DNA of 53,244 nucleotides from an uncultured Opitutaceae bacterium (lineage in GTDB: Bacteria; Verrucomicrobiota; Verrucomicrobiia; Opitutales; Opitutaceae). Location: NCBI GenBank assembly GCA_937889545.1, contig CALAOT010000077.1, forward strand, positions 1-53,244, written 5' to 3'. This document shows positions 18,030 to 27,271 of the stretch, in pieces. The notes below the pieces were generated by a model that worked only from the letters and a program-made list of their open reading frames with translations, was not told the DNA's origin and searched no databases. The stretch's first letter is position 1, and each line of letters starts with the position of its first letter. Both the position numbers and the translations under genes were made by a program.

Positions 18030-19844
18030 TCAGAGGACGCCGGCGGCGAAGGCCCACAGCACGGCCACGCCGCCCAGGAACCAGTAGACGTAGTTGTTGA
18101 GCCGGCCCGTGTGGAGCGCGCGGGCCCCGAAGCCGACGAATTCGGTCGCGCCGGCGAGCCCCCGGACGACGACACCGGCCAGGCCCACGACATCGATGAA
18201 GTTGAAGACCATGGCCGCGCGCTGCTGGATCTCGGCCACGTAATAGTCGTACGCGGTGTCAAACGACGTCCTGAGCGCGACAAGGAATCCGAAGACGGAC
18301 CTGGACTTCCCCTCGAGCGCGTCCCTTCCGTCCGTCGCATAGAATGCGAGCGCCGTCCCCGCGCCGATGACCAGCACGATGATGCTGGCGGCGAGGACGA
18401 TCGCATGGGTCGCGCCTTGCGCCTCCGGGATCTGCGAGAACACGCCCTCGAAGGCCCTCGGGTAGGCGCGCCAGTACCCGCCGACGGCCGAAAGCGCCGC
18501 AAGCAGGACGAGCGGCGCCGTGAGCGAGATCCCGCCGTCGTGCGCATGCTGCGCGGACTCGCCATGCGGAGCCCCGAGGAACACGATCTTCCAGAGGCGA
18601 AGCATGTAGAATGCGGTCAGGATCGCCGTGAAGGCGAGGACCGCGAACACCGCGCGGTTGCTTTCAAGCGCGAGAACGAGGATCGCGTCCTTCGAGAAGA
18701 AGCCCGCCAGGCCGGGCAGTCCGACAATCGCCGCAACGGCAACCGTGAACGTCCAGAACGTCACCGGCATGCGGGTCCTGAGCCCGCCCATCCGGAAGAT
18801 GTCCTGCTCGTGGTGGCACCCAAGGATCACCGAGCCGGCGCCGAGGAAGAGGAGCGCCTTGAAGAAGGCGTGTGTCGTCAGGTGGAACATCGCCGCCCCG
18901 ACCGAGCCCATCCCGAACGCGGCCACCATGTAGCCGAGCTGGGACAGCGTCGAATACGCGAGGACCTTCTTGATGTCGCGCTGCGTGACCGCGCACAGCG
19001 CCGCGTACAGCGCGGTGAGCGTCCCGACCCAGGTGATGATGGACTGGGCCTCGGGCACCATCAGCACGTTGATCCGGCAGAGCATGTAGATGCCGGCGGC
19101 CACCATCGTCGCCGCGTGGATCAGGGCGGACACGGGCGTCGGGCCCTCCATTGCGTCGGGGAGCCACACCTGGAGGGGCAGCTGCGCCGACTTGCCGACC
19201 GCGCCGCAGAAAAGGAGCAGCGGGATCAGCCGGCTGTACACCGCGTGGTCCGCGCCCAGCGCCGAAAGGTTCACCGTGCCGTTCGCCCGGTAGCAGAGGA
19301 TGATCCCCAACAGGAACCCGAAATCGCCCACCCGGTTGACGATGAAGGCTTTCTTCGCGGCGTCCGACGCGGACTTTCTCTCGCGCCAGTGGTTGATGAG
19401 AAAGTATGAGCTGAATCCAACCAAGTCCCAGAAGATGAACATCATGAAGAGGTTGTCGGCCAGGACGATGCCGATCATCGAGAACATGAAGATCGAAAGG
19501 CCTCCGAAGTAGCGCGCCTTCCCGGCGTCGTCGCTCATGTAACCGAGCGAGTAGACGTGCACGCAGAGCCCGATGACGCCGACAACCGAGAGCATCAGCG
19601 CCGCAAGGTCGTCGAACTTGAACCCTATCGAGATCGCGAAGGACCCGAAGCGCAGCCATTCCCACGCGGCGGTGAAGCGCCCGCCTCCGAACGCGAGCGA
19701 GAGGGCGCCGCACGCGACAAGCGCGGCGGTGACTACAGACACGGCGGACGCAGCCGCCCCCCTCCTCCCCAGGAAAAGCATGATCAGCGCCGCCGAGGCC
19801 AGCGGGGCAATCAGGACGAAAAGGGCGGTGTTTAAGGGCGTCAT
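18030..19844 (-). CDS. nuoL: NADH-quinone oxidoreductase subunit L (NuoL)
   Basis: A 604-residue antiporter-like membrane subunit of complex I. Its core is highly conserved: 'MFIFWDLVGFSSYFLINHW', 'QLPLQVWLPDAMEGPTPVSALIHAATMVAAGIYML', and 'AVTQRDIKKVLAYSTLSQLGYM'. The C-terminal part supplies the lateral helix that braces NuoM and NuoN. It lies between nuoK and nuoM on the minus strand. Confidence 0.97.
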   Translation of the reverse strand: MTPLNTALFVLIAPLASAALIMLFLGRRGAAASAVSVVTAALVACGALSLAFGGGRFTAAWEWLRFGSFAISIGFKFDDLAALMLSVVGVIGLCVHVYSLGYMSDDAGKARYFGGLSIFMFSMIGIVLADNLFMMFIFWDLVGFSSYFLINHWRERKSASDAAKKAFIVNRVGDFGFLLGIILCYRANGTVNLSALGADHAVYSRLIPLLLFCGAVGKSAQLPLQVWLPDAMEGPTPVSALIHAATMVAAGIYMLCRINVLMVPEAQSIITWVGTLTALYAALCAVTQRDIKKVLAYSTLSQLGYMVAAFGMGSVGAAMFHLTTHAFFKALLFLGAGSVILGCHHEQDIFRMGGLRTRMPVTFWTFTVAVAAIVGLPGLAGFFSKDAILVLALESNRAVFAVLAFTAILTAFYMLRLWKIVFLGAPHGESAQHAHDGGISLTAPLVLLAALSAVGGYWRAYPRAFEGVFSQIPEAQGATHAIVLAASIIVLVIGAGTALAFYATDGRDALEGKSRSVFGFLVALRTSFDTAYDYYVAEIQQRAAMVFNFIDVVGLAGVVVRGLAGATEFVGFGARALHTGRLNNYVYWFLGGVAVLWAFAAGVL

Positions 19845-19868
19845 GTCTCGCGGTTCGAAGATCCGTGG

Positions 19869-20174
19869 TCAATGCTTCATCGAATCCAGGCGGTCGACCT
19901 CGACGGTCTGGCGCGCGCGGAAGAGCGCGACGATGATCGCGAGCCCCACGGCGACCTCGGCGGCCGCCACCGTCAGGATGAAGAACACGAACACGTCGCC
20001 GTCCTCCGTCCCGTTGAAACGCGAGAAGGCGACGAGCGCCAGGGTCGCGGCCACAAGCATGAGCTCAAGGCACATGTAGATCACCAGCGTGTTGCGCCGG
20101 ACAAGGACCCCGAGGAAGCCGATGGCAAACAGCGCGGCGCTCAGCAGCACGTAGGCGTCTAGGGACGGCTTCAT
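19869..20174 (-). CDS. nuoK: NADH-quinone oxidoreductase subunit K (NuoK)
   Basis: A 101-residue membrane subunit with three spans. It has the family pattern '[37 protein letters not shown]', including the glutamate in the second helix used in proton translocation, and '[19 protein letters not shown]', carrying the other conserved Glu. Its ATG overlaps the nuoJ stop (ATGA), indicating coupled translation. Confidence 0.96.
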   Translation of the reverse strand: MKPSLDAYVLLSAALFAIGFLGVLVRRNTLVIYMCLELMLVAATLALVAFSRFNGTEDGDVFVFFILTVAAAEVAVGLAIIVALFRARQTVEVDRLDSMKH

Positions 20175-20686
20175 CTGGAATCCTCGGCCCCGCCAATGCG
20201 CCGGCTGATGACGATCACGCCCAGCATCGCGATCAGGAGCAGGAAGCCCATCACCTGGACCGGCAGGAGGTAGGTTGTGAAGAGCTGGTAGGCGTAAAGC
20301 TTGAGCGACGATCCCACCGCGGCCTGGCCGACATTGGGGCCGGCCCCCAGGCGGCCCCGGACCGCGAGGAGGTCAAGGCCCACAAGGAGCAGCGCCGCCG
20401 CCATGAACCCCGCGAACGCCTGCGCGGCCCGGAACCGCCAGGGCCGCCCGCCCTGCATGTCGAGGAGCATGACGATGAAGAGGAAGAGAGCGACGACGGC
20501 GCCCGCGTAGACCCACACGAGGATGAAAGCGAGGAAGTAGGCGTGCAGCTGGACAAACAGCCCGGCAATGCCGGCGAGGCAAAGGAGCAGGCACATCGCG
20601 CCGTTCACGGCGTTCTTGCTCAGGACCACGCCAAGGGCGCTGGCGAGCGCAAGAACCGATAGGGAGATGAATGCGATCTGGTCCAT
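20171..20686 (-). CDS. nuoJ: NADH-quinone oxidoreductase subunit J (NuoJ)
   Basis: A 171-residue membrane subunit with five spans. The start at 20686 ([10 protein letters not shown]) gives the usual length; the upstream-open frame runs into nuoI in another phase. '[27 protein letters not shown]' carries the pi-bulge helix typical of NuoJ. The stop overlaps the nuoK start by 4 bases. Confidence 0.95.
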   Translation of the reverse strand: MDQIAFISLSVLALASALGVVLSKNAVNGAMCLLLCLAGIAGLFVQLHAYFLAFILVWVYAGAVVALFLFIVMLLDMQGGRPWRFRAAQAFAGFMAAALLLVGLDLLAVRGRLGAGPNVGQAAVGSSLKLYAYQLFTTYLLPVQVMGFLLLIAMLGVIVISRRIGGAEDSR

Positions 20687-20697
20687 CGTGGCGGCCC

Positions 20698-21240
20698 TCA
20701 GTCGTGCCCGCCGCCCCTCGCCTCGGCGGCCTTCTTGACGTCCCATTTGAAATGCCTGTCGGGAAACGTCCCGCCGAGCTCGTAGAGCCTGTCCTTGTGG
20801 TTCACCATCTCGGAGCGGCTGTAGCCGGACATTGAATACTGGTTCTGCAGGAAGATCGCCTCTTCCGGGCACACCTCCTCGCACAGCCCGCAGTAGATGC
20901 AACGCAGCATGTCGATGTCGAAGGCCTGCGGCGCCTTCTCCACCTGGTCGATGCCGGCGCCCTCCGGCACGGATCCCGGCGTGATGCGGATCGCCTTCGG
21001 CGGGCAGACGAACTCGCAGAGCTGGCACGAGACGCATTTCTCGCGGCCGTTCGGGTCCTTGACGAGCGTCGGGACGCCCCGGTATCCGGCCGGTATCGCC
21101 GGCCGCTGCTCCGGGTATTCCATGGTGTCGGCCGGGCCGAGCAGGTGCTTGAGCGTGGTGAACATCGCCCCCATGAGCTGCGGGAAGTAGGTGCGCTCCA
21201 CCAGGGTGAGGGCTCTTCGTTGGACTTGGATTACGGCCAT
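20698..21240 (-). CDS. nuoI: NADH-quinone oxidoreductase subunit I (NuoI)
   Basis: A 180-residue peripheral subunit that carries two [4Fe-4S] clusters (N6a/N6b). Both cysteine motifs are present, 'CVSCQLCEFVCPPKAI' and 'CIYCGLCEEVCPEEAI', preceded by 'YPEQRPAIPAGYRG', typical of NuoI. The start at 21240 (MAVIQVQRR) is preferred; residues from 21309 would overlap nuoH. It links the peripheral arm to NuoH in the membrane. Confidence 0.96.
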   Translation of the reverse strand: MAVIQVQRRALTLVERTYFPQLMGAMFTTLKHLLGPADTMEYPEQRPAIPAGYRGVPTLVKDPNGREKCVSCQLCEFVCPPKAIRITPGSVPEGAGIDQVEKAPQAFDIDMLRCIYCGLCEEVCPEEAIFLQNQYSMSGYSRSEMVNHKDRLYELGGTFPDRHFKWDVKKAAEARGGGHD

Positions 21241-21259
21241 GGCTTTGGGGCTGCCTCGA

Positions 21260-22423
21260 TTATCGCTGCAGGAGCGCGATTCCGATCGTGTAGGCGATAA
21301 GGTTGGCAATGGAGAGGGGGAGCAGTTTTTGCCAGCCCAGCCTCATCACCTGGTCGTAGCGGAACCGCGGCACGGTCCAGCGTATCCACATGAAGACGAA
21401 GATCGTCGCGAGCACCTTGCCCAAAAGGATCGCGATCGAGGCCAGTCCCGCGACGAGCGGATGGAGCCAGAGCGCCCACCCGGTCAGGTGGTGCAGGCCC
21501 CCGAGAAGCCGCGCGAGCGAAATCCCGGGGAAGAGGTTCCATCCTCCCAGGAAGAGAAGCGCGAACACGGCCGACCCTACGATCATGTTGGCGTACTCCG
21601 CGACAAAGAACAGGGACCACTTGAAGGCGCCATACTCCGTGTGGAACCCGCCCACGAGGTCGGCCTCGGACTCCGGCATGTCGAAGGGCTGGCGGTTTGT
21701 CTCCGCGAACAGGGCGACGGCGAAAACGAGGGCCGAGACCGGCATGGTCAACAGGAACCACGCCCCGCCCCAGAATCCCGGCCGGCTCTGGAATTCCACC
21801 ACCCGCGCGAGGCTGAGCGTGCCCGCCGTCCCGGGCTCGTTGACCCAGAGGAACACGGGCAGCACCGCGAGCACCATGGAGAGCTCGTAGGAGATCAGCT
21901 GCGCCGAGGCGCGGACGCCTCCCAGGAACGGGTACTTCGAGTTGGAGGCCCAGCCGGCGAGGATCAGCGAATAGACCCCCAGCGACGCCACCGCGAAGAC
22001 GGCCAGGATCCCGATATCCACGTTCGCGAGGGCCAGCGGAATCACCCTGCCCCCGGGCCCGAGATAGGCGCCAAACGGCACCACGGTGACGGTCGTGAAT
22101 GCCGGCACCATCGCCACGACCGGAGCCAGCGTGTAGTAGAGCTTGTTGACGTGGTCAGGGAGCGGCTCCTCCTTGAAGACGAATTTTCCCCCGTCCGCCA
22201 TCAGCTGCCACACCCCCAGGCGCTGCAGGATCCCGGCCCCCGGAATCCACGCGAATATCGGGGGCAGCGCCCGGTTCGGGCCGGACCGGCTCTGGATCCA
22301 GGCGCACACCTTGCGCTCAGCCATCGAGCATGCCGCGGCGATGGGGAAGATGACCCCAATCACCGCAATGCCCTTGAGGAGGGCCTGCACCGGCACCGGG
22401 AGGCCGAAGAAGAAATCGATCAC
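21260..22423 (-). CDS. nuoH: NADH-quinone oxidoreductase subunit H (NuoH), GTG start
   Basis: A 387-residue membrane subunit with eight spans that forms part of the quinone site. Motifs are 'AERKVCAWIQSRSGPNRA', 'GWASNSKYPFLGGVRASAQLISYELSM', 'FAETNRQPFDMPESEADLVGGFHTEY', and 'RWTVPRFRYDQVMRLGWQKLLPLSI'. The start is a GTG at 22423, decided by a strong ribosome-binding site AAAGGAGG at 22431-22438, 7 bases upstream, and by the usual family N-terminus. The GTG overlaps the nuoG stop (GTGA). Confidence 0.95.
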   Translation of the reverse strand: MIDFFFGLPVPVQALLKGIAVIGVIFPIAAACSMAERKVCAWIQSRSGPNRALPPIFAWIPGAGILQRLGVWQLMADGGKFVFKEEPLPDHVNKLYYTLAPVVAMVPAFTTVTVVPFGAYLGPGGRVIPLALANVDIGILAVFAVASLGVYSLILAGWASNSKYPFLGGVRASAQLISYELSMVLAVLPVFLWVNEPGTAGTLSLARVVEFQSRPGFWGGAWFLLTMPVSALVFAVALFAETNRQPFDMPESEADLVGGFHTEYGAFKWSLFFVAEYANMIVGSAVFALLFLGGWNLFPGISLARLLGGLHHLTGWALWLHPLVAGLASIAILLGKVLATIFVFMWIRWTVPRFRYDQVMRLGWQKLLPLSIANLIAYTIGIALLQR

Positions 22424-24126
22424 GGCCTGGCCTCCTTTGGCGCGGGAGCCGCCGGCACGAAATGGAGCGTCGGACCCTCGGCAAACGGGAGGCCCGCCCA
22501 CGGCGTCCCGTCGAGGAGGAGGCCCGTGTCCGGGATGCGGGCGAAGCTGACCGCGCCCAGGGCCGGGACTTCCGCCGCGATCTGCGTCCACAATGGCCCG
22601 ACATCCTCGGCGAGGACGGGCCCGCCCACCGCCGCGGTGAGCCTTGCGAGCGCCAGCAGGTCGTCGGTCGCGCCCGCGACCCCCGGCACCGCCTTCGCGA
22701 ACTTCTGGATCCGGAACTGCTGGTTCACGAGGGTGCCGCTCTTCTCGAACAGCGTGAGGGTCGGGATGACGACGCGTGCGGCCGCGCTCGTCGCATTGGC
22801 GTGCGTGCCCAGGTACACGATCGAAACCCTGGCGAGCTGGGCCGCGCTGAGGCCGGCTGCCGCGAGGTCCTCGCCGATCGACACCACGGCCGTCACCTGC
22901 CCGGAATCAATCTGCGCGCCCAGCGACTCGAGCGTCGCGGACGGCAGGGCGGCAACGAGGCCGGTCACGAGCGCGCCGCGCACGTTCGGGTTGCGGTCGG
23001 CCGAGACGAGGAGCCCGTCGCCCTTCCCCACCCGAGAGACTAGCGACGCCCTAGCCCCGAGCGCGTCGCAGAGCTTCCGCGACAGGAACTGCTCCTCGAC
23101 GGAGCTGCGACCCGACCCCACGACTGCAGCTCCGCCCTTCGCGAGAATCCCGGCGGCCGCCCTGACCGCGAACTCGAGCGCGCTCTCTGCCCCGTTCACC
23201 CGGATCGTGCCGAGCCGTCCGTGGGCGCGGACCTCCTTGTAGAGGATCCGCCCGCTGTCGGCCATCCACGTGTCGTTGACCGCGTCGTTCCGGCGCGGGG
23301 TCACCCGGTAGACCGCGCCTTCGCGGGACCAGACGACCGTGTTGGCGCCCACGCTCGACCCGGTGTCGATGCCGTTCGTCTGCTTGAGAAACCAGACGCG
23401 CATCTTGAACCTGAAGTCCGTGCTCGTGAGCGCCCCGACCGGGCAGATGTCCACGGTGTTGAGCGAATAGTCGTTCTCGAGCCTTCGCCCGGGGTAGCAC
23501 GTGAGGGTGCTGTAGCTCCCGCGATCGGCGAAGCCAAGGACATCGTCCTTCACGATCTCCTTGCAGAAGCGGACGCAGCGCGAGCACAGGATGCAGCGCT
23601 CGTCGTCCAGCGTGACGCGCGGGCCGAGCTGGGTCCGCTTCGGCTTCACATTCTTGTGCTCCACGTAGCGGGAATAGCCCCTGCCGTAGCCCGTCGACTG
23701 CTCCTGGAGCTTGCATTCGCCGGCCTGGTCGCAGATCGGGCAGTCAAGCGGATGGTTGATGAGGAGGAATTCCATCACGCCCTCCCGGCAGTCCCTGACC
23801 ATCGGCGTCGTGGTGCGGATGTGAAGCCCTGGCTGCGCGCTCGTCGCACAGGCGATCGCCGGGCGGGGAACCCAGTTGACCCTCTGCTTGCCCGTTGCCG
23901 GATCCATGACCGGAGCCTTGGTTGCCGGATCGGCGGCCAGCGTGCCCATCTCTACGAGGCACATCCGGCAGTTGCCGGCGACCGTGAGCTTGGGGTGGTA
24001 GCAGTAGTGCGGCACGTCGATGCCCAGGAGGCGCGCGGCCTCGATCATGTTCGTTCCCTTCGGCACGGCGACGTCCCTGCCGTCGATGTTGACGGTGATC
24101 AGGTCCATTGTTGCGGGCGGGGTCAT
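22420..24126 (-). CDS. nuoG: NADH-quinone oxidoreductase subunit G (NuoG), short form
   Basis: A 568-residue peripheral subunit. The N-terminal 240 residues hold the cluster ligands: a plant-type [2Fe-2S] site (HYCYHPKLTVAGNCRMC), the His/Cys N5 site (NHPLDCPICDQAGEC), and [4Fe-4S] sites (CILCSRCVRFC; DICPVGALT). A shortened molybdopterin-like domain follows, ending with 'FEKSGTLVNQQFRIQKFAKAVPG'. E. coli NuoG is about 900 residues; this length, with a truncated non-catalytic C-terminal domain, is common outside the proteobacteria. An ATG six codons downstream (MDLITVNIDG) is a plausible alternative start. Confidence 0.95.
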   Translation of the reverse strand: MTPPATMDLITVNIDGRDVAVPKGTNMIEAARLLGIDVPHYCYHPKLTVAGNCRMCLVEMGTLAADPATKAPVMDPATGKQRVNWVPRPAIACATSAQPGLHIRTTTPMVRDCREGVMEFLLINHPLDCPICDQAGECKLQEQSTGYGRGYSRYVEHKNVKPKRTQLGPRVTLDDERCILCSRCVRFCKEIVKDDVLGFADRGSYSTLTCYPGRRLENDYSLNTVDICPVGALTSTDFRFKMRVWFLKQTNGIDTGSSVGANTVVWSREGAVYRVTPRRNDAVNDTWMADSGRILYKEVRAHGRLGTIRVNGAESALEFAVRAAAGILAKGGAAVVGSGRSSVEEQFLSRKLCDALGARASLVSRVGKGDGLLVSADRNPNVRGALVTGLVAALPSATLESLGAQIDSGQVTAVVSIGEDLAAAGLSAAQLARVSIVYLGTHANATSAAARVVIPTLTLFEKSGTLVNQQFRIQKFAKAVPGVAGATDDLLALARLTAAVGGPVLAEDVGPLWTQIAAEVPALGAVSFARIPDTGLLLDGTPWAGLPFAEGPTLHFVPAAPAPKEARP

Positions 24127-24163
24127 CGTGCGTGGATGGGGATGTGCCGTTTCGGGCGGTGCG

Positions 24164-25525
24164 TCAGACGAGCTCGGGGGCCGCGTCGGGCCTCGGCCCG
24201 CCCTTCTCCTGGGAGTAGGCCTTGAACTCGTCGCCGAACTTGCCGACGAAGCTTTGCGTCGGCCATGCGCATGCCTCGCCGAACGCGCAGATCGTCCGGC
24301 CCGCGATCTGGTCGGCTACGCTCTTCAGGAGCGCGCCGTCCTCCGGACGCGCATCGCCGTGCACCATGCGCGCCGTGATCCTCTTCATCCAGAGCGAGCC
24401 CTCCCGGCAGGGCGTGCACTGGCCGCAGCTCTCGTGGGAGTAGAACGCGTTGATGTTGCCGAGCGCCTCGACCATGCTGACCGAGTCGTCCATGACGATC
24501 ACTCCCCCCGATCCGCCCATCGAGCCGACCATCGCGAGCGAGTCGAAGTCCATCGGGATGTCCTCCACCCCCCAGTCGTACTCGACCATTTCGGCGCCCA
24601 CCTTGCGCCTGCCCTTGTAGCGCTCGCCGAACTTCAGGACCTTTGCCGACGTCCCTCCCGGGATGACCGCCTTGAATTTCCGCCCCGGCAGCGGCCCGCC
24701 GCACACCTCGTTCAGCAGCTGGCCCATGGTCAGCTTTCCGACATCGAATTCGTAGTAGCCCGGACGCTGCACGTGGCCCGAGACGCACAGGATGCGCGTG
24801 CCGGTGTTGTTCGGGGTCCCGATCTTCGAGAACGCCTCCCCGCCCATGTCCGCGATGTGCTTCACGTGGCAGATCGTCTCGACGTTGTTCACGATCGTCG
24901 GGCACTGGTAGAGGCCGAGCACGGCCGGGAAGTAGGGCGGCTTGATGCGCGGATAGGGCCGCTTGCCCTCGAGCGACTCGATCAGGCCGGTCTCCTCCCC
25001 GCAGATGTAGGCGCCCGCGCCCCGGTGGACGTATATCTCGCAGCCGTAGCCCGTTCCGAGGATGCTGGGCCCGACGAAATTGGCCGCTCGGGCCTCCGCG
25101 ATCGCCCGTTCCAGGATCTTGGCCCCGTCGGGGAACTCCCCGCGGATGTAGATGAAGGTCTGCTCCACCTTGTTCGCGAAGCACGTGATCATGATCCCCT
25201 CGATCAGCTGGTGGGGATCCCTGTAGATGATGTAGCGGTCCTTGAACGTGCCGGGCTCCGATTCGTCCGCGTTCACGATCAGGTAGACCGGCTTGCCGCT
25301 CTTGCGGTCGAGGAGCGACCATTTCACCCCGCACGGGAAGCCCGCCCCTCCGCGCCCCCGCAGGCCGGACTTCTTCACTTCGTCGACCAGCTCCTCGGGC
25401 CTTCTCCGGACGGCCTTTCTGAGCACTTCGTAGCCCCCGTTTCGCAGATAGCATGCCAGGTCGTTCGAGTAGCCGGGCTCGTCGATTTGCCTGAAGACCA
25501 GCCGGTGTTGTTCGGGTGCGGGCAT
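24164..25525 (-). CDS. nuoF: NADH-quinone oxidoreductase subunit F (NuoF)
   Basis: A 453-residue subunit that binds NADH, FMN and a [4Fe-4S] cluster (N3). Seen in order are the NADH loop 'SGLRGRGGAGFPCGVKW', 'NADESEPGTFKDR' for FMN, 'GAGAYICGEETGLIESLEG', and the cluster motif 'ESCGQCTPCREG' with a later Cys in 'RTICAFGEACAWP'. The ATG at 25525 gives the standard start (MPAPEQHRLVFRQ). It lies between nuoE and nuoG. Confidence 0.97.
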   Translation of the reverse strand: MPAPEQHRLVFRQIDEPGYSNDLACYLRNGGYEVLRKAVRRRPEELVDEVKKSGLRGRGGAGFPCGVKWSLLDRKSGKPVYLIVNADESEPGTFKDRYIIYRDPHQLIEGIMITCFANKVEQTFIYIRGEFPDGAKILERAIAEARAANFVGPSILGTGYGCEIYVHRGAGAYICGEETGLIESLEGKRPYPRIKPPYFPAVLGLYQCPTIVNNVETICHVKHIADMGGEAFSKIGTPNNTGTRILCVSGHVQRPGYYEFDVGKLTMGQLLNEVCGGPLPGRKFKAVIPGGTSAKVLKFGERYKGRRKVGAEMVEYDWGVEDIPMDFDSLAMVGSMGGSGGVIVMDDSVSMVEALGNINAFYSHESCGQCTPCREGSLWMKRITARMVHGDARPEDGALLKSVADQIAGRTICAFGEACAWPTQSFVGKFGDEFKAYSQEKGGPRPDAAPELV

Positions 25526-25536
25526 CGTGTGTCGGG

Positions 25537-26034
25537 TTAGCGGGCCCCCTCCGGCCGTGCGGCGGCCCTGATCTCCTGCGCCAGGGCGCGGGCCCTCGCG
25601 GCGTCCACTTTCTCGTGTAGCTCGTCGTCGATCATGACGACCGGCGCGGTCCCGCAGCTTGCGAGGCACTCGACAAACTCGACCGTCACCTCGCCGTCGG
25701 GCGAGATCCCGCCCAGCCCCGTGTTGAACTGCCTTTGGAACTCCGCGCATGTGCGGTAACCCCCCATGAGCGCGCACGAGAGCGTGCGGCAGACCCTTAT
25801 GTGCCTGCGCCCGATCGGCTTCCGCCGGAGCATCGGGTAGAAGGTCACAAGCTCGTATACGTTGACCGGCTGGATCTCGAGCTTCGCCGCGATCCACTCG
25901 ATCGCCTCGTCCGAGATGAACCCCCTCTCCTCCTGCACAAAATGAAGCAGCGGGAGCACGGCGCTGCGCTTCACCGGGTAATGCGGGATCACCTGTTCGA
26001 TCTTCTGGAGCGTCTCGGGGCTCAGGTTCATCAT
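25537..26034 (-). CDS. nuoE: NADH-quinone oxidoreductase subunit E (NuoE)
   Basis: A 165-residue thioredoxin-like subunit with one [2Fe-2S] cluster (N1a). The ligands are Cys in 'RVCRTLSCALMGGY' and 'FVECLASCGTAPVVMIDDELH'. It begins MMNLSPETLQKIEQVIPHYP. Two adjacent ATGs (26034 and 26031) overlap the nuoD stop; I take the first. Further upstream ATGs lie inside nuoD. Confidence 0.95.
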   Translation of the reverse strand: MMNLSPETLQKIEQVIPHYPVKRSAVLPLLHFVQEERGFISDEAIEWIAAKLEIQPVNVYELVTFYPMLRRKPIGRRHIRVCRTLSCALMGGYRTCAEFQRQFNTGLGGISPDGEVTVEFVECLASCGTAPVVMIDDELHEKVDAARARALAQEIRAAARPEGAR

Positions 26035-27257
26035 CGGTCGCACTCGCCCATGACAAAATCGAGGGATCCCAGGATCGAGACAATGTCGGCCATCATCGCG
26101 CCGACGCACACCTTGGGCAGGATCGAGAGGTTGCAGAACGAGGGAGCGCGGATCTTCAGCCTCCAGGGGACGCCGCCGCCCTTTGAAACGATGAAGAAGC
26201 CGAGCGCCCCCTTCGGGTTTTCAGCCTCGAAATACACCTCTCCCGCCGGCATCTGCGGCCCTTCGGTCACAATCATGAAGTTCTGGATCAATTCCTCCAT
26301 CGACGTGAGCACCCTGTCCTTGGGCGGCGCCACGATCCGCCTCGCCCCCTCGGCCTGCCAGCTCCCGCCGGGGAACCTCGCGACCGCCTGCCGGATGATT
26401 CGGGCGGACTGGCGCATCTCCTCCCCGCGGACAAGGTAGCGGTCGTATCCGTCGCCCTTTGTCCCGACCGGCACGTCGAAATCGTACTGCTCGTAGCCGC
26501 TGTACGGCTTGTCCTTGCGCAGGTCGAGCGGAACGCCGCTCGCCCGCAGGTTGGGCCCCGTGAGCCCGTACGCGATGGCGTCCTCCTTCGAGATCACGCC
26601 GATGCCGGCTGTGCGGTCCACGAATATCCTGCTCCGCGTGAGGAGGCTCAGGGTCTCCTCGAGCCGGGGGAGAAACTGCTCGCAAAACGCGTTCACCCTG
26701 CCCGTCCATCCCTCGGGGACGTCGCGCGTGACGCCGCCGATCCTCGAGTAGCTCGTCGTGAAGCGCGCCCCCGTCAGCTCCTCGAAGAGCTTGTAGAGCT
26801 TCTCGCGCTCGGTGAAGGAGTAGAGAAAGACCGTCCACGCGCCCACGTCGATGCCGAACGCGCCGAGGCCCAGAAGGTGCGCCGAAATCCGCGCCATCTC
26901 CGCCGTGATCACCCGGATCGCCTGGCAGCGCGGCGGGATCTCGAGCTTCGCGAGCTTCTCGACCGCGATCGCATACGCCATGTTGTTCGCGAGCGGGGCG
27001 AGATAGTCCAGCCTGTCCGTGTACGGCACGAACTGGTTGTAGGTCATGTTCTCGGCGATCTTCTCGTCGCCGCGGTGCAGGTAGCCGATCACCGGCTCAG
27101 CCTTCCTGACCACCTCCCCGTCGAGCTCCATCTGCAGCCGCAGGACGCCGTGGGTCGACGGGTGCGACGGGCCCATCGAAATGGACATCCTCTCCGCCTC
27201 GATCTCGCCGCTCGCGTTCTTCGCTGCGGAATCCGGGAATGCGTGTTCGGCGGGCAT
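26031..27257 (-). CDS. nuoD: NADH-quinone oxidoreductase subunit D (NuoD)
   Basis: A 408-residue 49-kDa-type subunit that helps form the quinone pocket. Motifs are 'MSISMGPSHPSTHGVLRLQMELDGE', 'VIGYLHRGDEKIAENMTYNQFVPYTDRLDY', and the C-terminal 'PKGALGFFIVSKGGGVPWRLKIRAPSFCNL' ending in 'SLDFVMGECDR'. The ATG at 27257 starts a short variable N-terminus before the conserved core. NuoC is a separate gene here, not fused to NuoD as in E. coli. Confidence 0.96.
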   Translation of the reverse strand: MPAEHAFPDSAAKNASGEIEAERMSISMGPSHPSTHGVLRLQMELDGEVVRKAEPVIGYLHRGDEKIAENMTYNQFVPYTDRLDYLAPLANNMAYAIAVEKLAKLEIPPRCQAIRVITAEMARISAHLLGLGAFGIDVGAWTVFLYSFTEREKLYKLFEELTGARFTTSYSRIGGVTRDVPEGWTGRVNAFCEQFLPRLEETLSLLTRSRIFVDRTAGIGVISKEDAIAYGLTGPNLRASGVPLDLRKDKPYSGYEQYDFDVPVGTKGDGYDRYLVRGEEMRQSARIIRQAVARFPGGSWQAEGARRIVAPPKDRVLTSMEELIQNFMIVTEGPQMPAGEVYFEAENPKGALGFFIVSKGGGVPWRLKIRAPSFCNLSILPKVCVGAMMADIVSILGSLDFVMGECDR

Positions 27258-27271
27258 GTCGGGCTCCGGTC

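Noticed and set aside
21191..23242. 683-codon plus-strand frame across nuoG/nuoH/nuoI
   Set aside because: A GC-rich antisense shadow of strongly conserved complex I genes; its translation is Arg/Pro/Gly/His-rich with no domain. The same holds for 17886-19409, 23221-24225, 24020-25540 and 14805-15680.
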